Source: Bacillota bacterium (lineage in GTDB: Bacteria; Bacillota; Desulfotomaculia; Desulfotomaculales; Desulfotomaculaceae). From it: 8,441 bases of DNA. A program made the position numbers and the translations under genes. The stretch spans positions 1 through 8,441 of the forward strand of contig JAMCWI010000112.1 of NCBI GenBank assembly GCA_023481335.1, read 5' to 3'. Below the pieces are notes generated by a model that did no database searches, had not been told where the DNA came from, and saw only the letters and a program-made list of their open reading frames with translations. Shown here piece by piece: positions 4,929-8,441 of this stretch. The stretch's first letter is position 1, and the number at the start of each line of letters is the position of its first letter.

Positions 4929-6155
4929 CTAATCCTCTTTTTCTGTTCCTTTAGGTCCTTGGCCGGGTTTTCCGGGGGGATGTTCCTCTTCCCGGTGATG
5001 CCCCTGCCTTTCCTGCAGTTTCTCCAAAACACTTTCTCCACTGTCTTTAAGGTGCGGCGGCGGCCCTAAAGGTTTTTGGCGGCGGTCATCCCGCCGCTCT
5101 TCATCCTCATCATCATCTTTTTCGTGGTCTTTATTATCCTCTTCTTCTTCATCTTCATCTTCGTCGTATTCTTTATCCTCTTGTTTTCTTTGACCGGGGT
5201 CATCCTTGTTTTGCATCGGTTTGCTGTTTTGCAGACGTTGGTGTATTTGCTCTTTGATGATCAAGCCTGGCGGTATCTGCTTCAAGGGCTCAGTGGGTTT
5301 GCCCGCTTCAAACCCCGGTTTCGCGGGCAGTAGTTGACCGGGTTTACCGGCATCCGGACTTTCAAGATCTTTTTCTGGTTCCATCTTTGTTGGCTGAATT
5401 TCATTAACCCGCAGTTTGGGATGGGGTAAGAGAAGTTGTATTTCGATGCCCTTTTCCTTTTCTAATTGGCCTAACCCCTTCTTCTTTACTTCTTCAATGG
5501 AAATCTGGGCTCCCTGTTTAGTGCTGCCCTGGTGAATTAAATAACGGCCGACGGAAACTCCCTGTTTGCTGGCCTGCTTATGCTCCTGCACCGTAGCCCT
5601 TTCAGTAACCACTTTTACCGGGGTTGCCAGCCCCGCCACGGTGTCATTGACCGCTGCTTCCAATTTTTCTTCATCCACAACCTTTTGGTTTTGCTTGGTG
5701 GGAGTAACGGTGGCCAGCACCACGTTATTGGTGTCATTAAGATAATTGTAGCGCGACGCCCCTGCCACCAAAAGTTCAACTGCCTGATATACTACCAGGT
5801 TTTTAGGGTCTACCTTTTTCAATAATTCCCTGCCTTCGCCATCCAGCCCCTCGGCATTAATCACTTTGCCTTCATTGTCTATCGCCAGTTCCAGGCTGGG
5901 GTTGATATCCAAAGCAACGTAGGCCGCTGCGGAACCAGGCATCATTTTAGCCCATAGCCCGATAACACAAACCAGGATGAGGATGGAAGCCACTGCAACC
6001 CCTTGCAGCAAGGAGGGGAATCTTAATTCAGTTCCTGCAACCTCCTGCCCCAGGGTGCGTTGGTTCTTGATTAACAGCACCCGCACAAACCGCCCGTCCG
6101 GGGTCATGACCACACCGGCAGGCCCTTTTTTCTGCAGCAAAATTCCTTTAACCAC
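4929..6155 (-). CDS. rsgI: RsgI-type membrane anti-sigma factor
   Basis: A 408-aa protein. Residues about 1-45 form the cytoplasmic RsgI N-terminal anti-sigma domain (GILLQKKGPAGVVMTPDGRF), which holds SigI inactive. Residues about 49-70 are a membrane helix (LLQGVAVASILILVCVIGLW). An extracytoplasmic domain at about 76-185 begins AAAYVALDINPSLELAID; Asn85-Pro86 lies in the motif where RsgI proteins are reported to self-cleave before regulated proteolysis. From about 255 the chain is Pro/Lys/Glu-rich and low complexity, with a very acidic run at about 325-357 and no carbohydrate-binding module, unlike the cellulosome-type RsgIs of Clostridium thermocellum. Start is GTG 6155, whose first 8 bases overlap the end of sigI (translational coupling); the Shine-Dalgarno is AGGAGAGGGGGG. 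It is the last gene of the operon. Confidence 0.88.
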   Translation of the reverse strand: MVKGILLQKKGPAGVVMTPDGRFVRVLLIKNQRTLGQEVAGTELRFPSLLQGVAVASILILVCVIGLWAKMMPGSAAAYVALDINPSLELAIDNEGKVINAEGLDGEGRELLKKVDPKNLVVYQAVELLVAGASRYNYLNDTNNVVLATVTPTKQNQKVVDEEKLEAAVNDTVAGLATPVKVVTERATVQEHKQASKQGVSVGRYLIHQGSTKQGAQISIEEVKKKGLGQLEKEKGIEIQLLLPHPKLRVNEIQPTKMEPEKDLESPDAGKPGQLLPAKPGFEAGKPTEPLKQIPPGLIIKEQIHQRLQNSKPMQNKDDPGQRKQEDKEYDEDEDEEEEDNKDHEKDDDEDEERRDDRRQKPLGPPPHLKDSGESVLEKLQERQGHHREEEHPPGKPGQGPKGTEKED

Positions 6156-6894
6156 AGTGGCTTCCCCCCTCTCCTTCTGACCAACCGGTTAGTTTTAAAT
6201 AGGAATACAAGTAAATAAAACGTTCCCTCTGATGCAATAAAAGCGCCATGGCAATAATATACCGCCGTCCCTTTTCTATGGTTTTTCGATGCAATCCGCA
6301 ACTTAGTGCCAATTCTTTAACAGGCAGCCGGCGGGTGCGGATGAGATGCTCCATTAGGCCCGGTTGCTCGGCCACATGTTTGGCCGCTGTCAGCAAATTT
6401 TCTCTGGAATCCCGGTGCTTCGGTGAAGCATCCGCCAGTTCGCCGACGCCGATGTCATACAAGGATAACTCCTTTTGAAACTCAACAACTTCCTCTTGCC
6501 GTTCCCTGGCCTCTGCTTCCAGCAGGTACTTTTCCCAGGCCTGGGCGGTATCCATTTGCACCGGGGCGTTATCCCCCGCCTGGTATTCCAGGGGCTGGTG
6601 CCTGTGCCGGGCTTCCCGGCGAAAGAAATCCGACAGCCTGCTTTTCATGACCAGCCGGGCAAAGCCCAGGAAAGGAATTTTTCTCTCATCTTCAAACCGG
6701 TCAATGGCTTCATTAAAGGCCATTAAACCAATACTCAATTCATCGTCTCTGCCCCATTCCAGAGAACGTCCGCAGACTTTGGCACAGGTGCCTTGAATAA
6801 AGGGTTTGGCCTGTGCTAATAACTTTTCCCTGGCAAGGGCATCACCCTGTCTGGCCTGGTTCAGGTACTGCGCCGTATATTGTTCTAAAGTCAA
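6148..6894 (-). CDS. sigI: RNA polymerase sigma factor SigI
   Basis: A 248-aa sigma-70-family protein of usual SigI length. Region 2 lies at about residues 10-95 and contains RDDELSIGLMAFNEAIDRFE, the SigI hallmark, and F78-A79-R80 to F90-F91-R92-R93. A helix-rich linker follows, then the SigI-type C-terminal DNA-binding domain with a helix-turn-helix near 189-213 (LPVKELALSCGLHRKTIEKG). In Bacillus SigI directs heat- and envelope-stress genes; in cellulolytic clostridia it directs polysaccharide-degradation genes. Its activity is controlled by RsgI, encoded next with an 8-bp overlap. The start is taken as TTG 6894 behind GGGGGAG, with a 10-nt spacer; a GTG at 6904 is out of frame. The regulon here is unknown. 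Confidence 0.9.
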   Translation of the reverse strand: MTLEQYTAQYLNQARQGDALAREKLLAQAKPFIQGTCAKVCGRSLEWGRDDELSIGLMAFNEAIDRFEDERKIPFLGFARLVMKSRLSDFFRREARHRHQPLEYQAGDNAPVQMDTAQAWEKYLLEAEARERQEEVVEFQKELSLYDIGVGELADASPKHRDSRENLLTAAKHVAEQPGLMEHLIRTRRLPVKELALSCGLHRKTIEKGRRYIIAMALLLHQRERFIYLYSYLKLTGWSEGEGGSHCG

Positions 6895-6933
6895 AACGTG
6901 GTCACTCCCCCTGACCCCGACGAATCCCCCCTG

Positions 6934-6939
6934 ATTATA
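6934..6939 (-). promoter_or_regulatory. Possible -10 element of the sigI–rsgI operon
   Basis: A perfect TATAAT lies on the minus strand 40 nt before the sigI start. The hexamer 17 nt upstream (TATTAA) is a poor -35 and there is no extended -10. I did not find a convincing SigI-type autoregulatory site (ACCCCC with CGAA at B. subtilis spacing) in 6900-7000. Confidence 0.45.
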
Positions 6940-6997
6940 GGAATATTTTATGTTTCTTAATACGGAGCGAATAGAATTTATGAGGGGTTGCCGGAAT

Positions 6998-7032
6998 AAA
7001 AAAGTCTCCTGCTTTATCTAGTTGCAGGAGAC
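6998..7032 (-). terminator. Intrinsic terminator of the trp operon
   Basis: A perfect 9-bp stem, GTCTCCTGC (7004-7012) and GCAGGAGAC (7024-7032) with an 11-nt loop, is followed on the minus strand by TTTTTT (7003-6998). It lies 71 nt beyond the trpA stop. Nothing else is recognised between trpA and the stem. Confidence 0.9.
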
Positions 7033-7103
7033 AAGTTCTTCTATTATTTTACATGCAGAGGCAATAATGAGCAACCCATAAGTTGTTAGCCAATTCTACC
7101 AAA

Positions 7104-7910
7104 TTATACCTGGGGGATTAATGCTTTTTTCAGTTGGGCGGTTAACCCGGCCACAGCGTGTAAGCTGCCCTCCCCCTGTTCTTCCACCAGTCGTACCAGG
7201 GCGCTTCCTGCCACCACGCCGTCGCAGTGGCGGGATACCGCCGCTGCCTGCTCCGGTGTGGCGATGCCGAAGCCCGCCACCACAGGCAGTTCAGTGAACT
7301 CCCTGACCTGGCCGGAGAGCCGCTCGATCTCCCCGGTGACATCCTGCCGGGTGCCGGTGATGCCAGTAACGGTGACACAGTAAATAAACCCCCGGGCCGC
7401 TGCAAGAACCTTGGGCAGCCGATCCCTGCCGCTGGTGGGGGCCACCAGGGGAATTACAGCCAACCCTGCCCCGGCGGCTTCGTTCACCAGCGGCCCTGAC
7501 TCCTCTGCGGGCAGATCCGGTATAATCAGACCCGCCACCCCGGCCCGGGCGGCATCGGTACAAAAATCCCCCAGGCCGTACTGCAGGATGGGGTTATAAT
7601 AAGACATCAAAACCAGCGGGGCACTGACGCTGCTTCTTACCTCTGCCACCAGCCTAAGAATGCCCGCCGGGTTTGTGCCGCTCCGCAAGGCTCTGACCGA
7701 AGCCCTTTGGATCACCGGGCCGTCTGCCGAGGGGTCTGAGAAGGGAATGCCCAACTCAATGATATCCGCGCCGGCTTGATCCATGGCCGCAATGAGCCGG
7801 CCGGTGGCTTGCAAATCCGGGTCACCGGCGGTCACGTAGGTCACCAGGGCCTTCTGGCCCCGCTCTTTAATTAGGGCAAATCTCTCTGCAATCTGCTGTA
7901 CGCCGGTCAT
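7104..7910 (-). CDS. trpA: Tryptophan synthase alpha subunit
   Basis: A 268-aa TIM-barrel protein, the standard TrpA length. It cleaves indole-3-glycerol phosphate to indole and glyceraldehyde 3-phosphate and passes indole to TrpB in the alpha2-beta2 complex. The catalytic glutamate is E52 in IIELGIPFSDPSADGPVIQ, whose D63 is the second key acid (E49 and D60 in the enteric enzyme). The loop-6 segment VTVTGITGTR and the phosphate-binding GFGIATPEQA and GVVAGSALV segments follow in normal order. The ATG overlaps the trpB stop (ATGA, 4 bp), and GGGGGTGG inside the trpB end serves as ribosome binding site. It is the last gene of the operon and precedes the terminator at 6998-7032. Confidence 0.97.
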   Translation of the reverse strand: MTGVQQIAERFALIKERGQKALVTYVTAGDPDLQATGRLIAAMDQAGADIIELGIPFSDPSADGPVIQRASVRALRSGTNPAGILRLVAEVRSSVSAPLVLMSYYNPILQYGLGDFCTDAARAGVAGLIIPDLPAEESGPLVNEAAGAGLAVIPLVAPTSGRDRLPKVLAAARGFIYCVTVTGITGTRQDVTGEIERLSGQVREFTELPVVAGFGIATPEQAAAVSRHCDGVVAGSALVRLVEEQGEGSLHAVAGLTAQLKKALIPQV

Positions 7911-8441
7911 CGCAAATCCACCCCCATTTCTTTAGCCACGGTATGCACATCTTTGTCACCCCTGCCGGATAGGCAAACCAGGATGTTCTGGTAACCGGCC
8001 ATGCCGGCTGCCAACTTCACTGCCTCGGACAAGGCATGGGAACTTTCCAGGGCCGGCAAAATACCCTCGGTGCGGCAAAGCAGGTGAAAGGCTGCCAAAG
8101 TCACCGCATCGGTGGCCACGGCGTAATGTACCCGGCCGCAATCCTTTAAATAACTGTGTTCCGGGCCCACCCCCGGGTAGTCCAGTCCCGCCGAGATGGA
8201 GTGGACCGGGGTAACCTGCCCGTGGGAATCCTGCACCAGGTAGCTGTATGATCCGTGCATCACCCCGGGCCTGCCGGCGTTTAAGGGAGCGGCGTGTTTG
8301 CCCGAGGACAGTCCCAGTCCCCCGGCCTCTACCCCCACCAGCCGGACCTCCGGGTCTTCTAAAAAGGGTTGAAAGATGCCCATAGCATTGCTTCCCCCGC
8401 CCACACAGGCCCCCACGCCGTGGGGCAGAGCACCGGTCTGC
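7907..8441 (-). CDS. trpB: Tryptophan synthase beta subunit, C-terminal part
   Basis: The last 177 codons of trpB are present; the start lies beyond the right edge (full proteins are about 390-400 aa). The enzyme condenses indole with serine to tryptophan using PLP. Visible motifs are the PLP-phosphate loop GGGSNAMG, GVEAGG, the conserved block GKHAAPLNAGRPGVMHGSYS, HSISAGLDYPGVGPEHSYLK, the ILPALESSHA region and the C-terminal SGRGDKD. The reading frame is open to the last base, so the gene appears intact here. Its stop overlaps the trpA start. This is the ordinary TrpB1-type sequence rather than the TrpB2 form. Confidence 0.97.
   Translation of the reverse strand, partial: QTGALPHGVGACVGGGSNAMGIFQPFLEDPEVRLVGVEAGGLGLSSGKHAAPLNAGRPGVMHGSYSYLVQDSHGQVTPVHSISAGLDYPGVGPEHSYLKDCGRVHYAVATDAVTLAAFHLLCRTEGILPALESSHALSEAVKLAAGMAGYQNILVCLSGRGDKDVHTVAKEMGVDLR

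Noticed and set aside
5076..5333. Hydrophobic open frame of 85 codons on the plus strand resembling a membrane protein
   Set aside because: It is the antisense reading of the acidic, Glu/Asp-rich rsgI tail, which always gives Phe/Ile/Val-rich complements; no ribosome binding site is present.
6961..6990. SigI-type autoregulatory promoter (CAACCCC with a downstream CGTA) before sigI
   Set aside because: The spacing and the -10 base pattern do not match the known ACCCCC/CGAA arrangement, so it is no better than chance.
7227..7599. Several overlapping open frames on both strands inside trpA
   Set aside because: They are alternative-frame shadows of a GC-rich, clearly assigned trpA gene.

Overview
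The window comes from a Gram-positive, endospore-former-type Firmicute. It most resembles the Peptococcaceae / Desulfotomaculum–Pelotomaculum group, although that placement is an inference. It rests on a SigI–RsgI sigma/anti-sigma pair, an M-box Mg2+ riboswitch, a GEMM-I cyclic-di-GMP riboswitch, a ferredoxin-fused [FeFe]-hydrogenase-like sensor, G-rich Shine-Dalgarno sites, GTG/TTG starts and intrinsic terminators after almost every unit. No transposon, phage gene, tRNA, rRNA or CRISPR array is visible.

Left part (1-1260, all minus strand). The N-terminus of a Uma2-family protein runs off the left edge and has a clear sigma-A promoter carrying a palindrome. Next come two very small genes, a 51-aa coiled-coil protein and a 37-aa cysteine-rich membrane peptide, which form a mini-operon closed by a strong terminator. 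A YjfB-family (motility-associated) protein follows, with its own terminator. Its leader is a c-di-GMP-I riboswitch with an extended -10 promoter.

Centre (1345-4920). A 569-aa hydrogenase-like protein on the minus strand has two ferredoxin clusters, an H-domain, a further 4Fe-4S motif and a helical C-terminus. It looks like a sensory rather than a catalytic enzyme. An AT-rich intergenic stretch of about 450 bp follows. The only long plus-strand unit comes next: a sigma-A promoter, an M-box riboswitch, an intrinsic terminator, a 25-aa ORF with a good ribosome binding site, and corA (Mg2+ transporter). It ends at a bidirectional terminator shared with the convergent sigI–rsgI operon.

Right part (4929-8441, minus strand). 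sigI and rsgI overlap by 8 bp and encode an alternative sigma factor and its membrane anti-sigma factor. The end of a tryptophan operon follows: the C-terminal part of trpB (cut by the window edge), trpA (4-bp overlap) and a terminator.

The region is therefore mostly small independent units. Two of them respond to intracellular ligands (c-di-GMP, Mg2+), one probably senses redox state or H2, and one senses the envelope. The least ordinary items are the 25-aa ORF between the M-box terminator and corA, the 10-nt anti-aptamer complement in the c-di-GMP leader, and the Cys-triplet membrane peptide.
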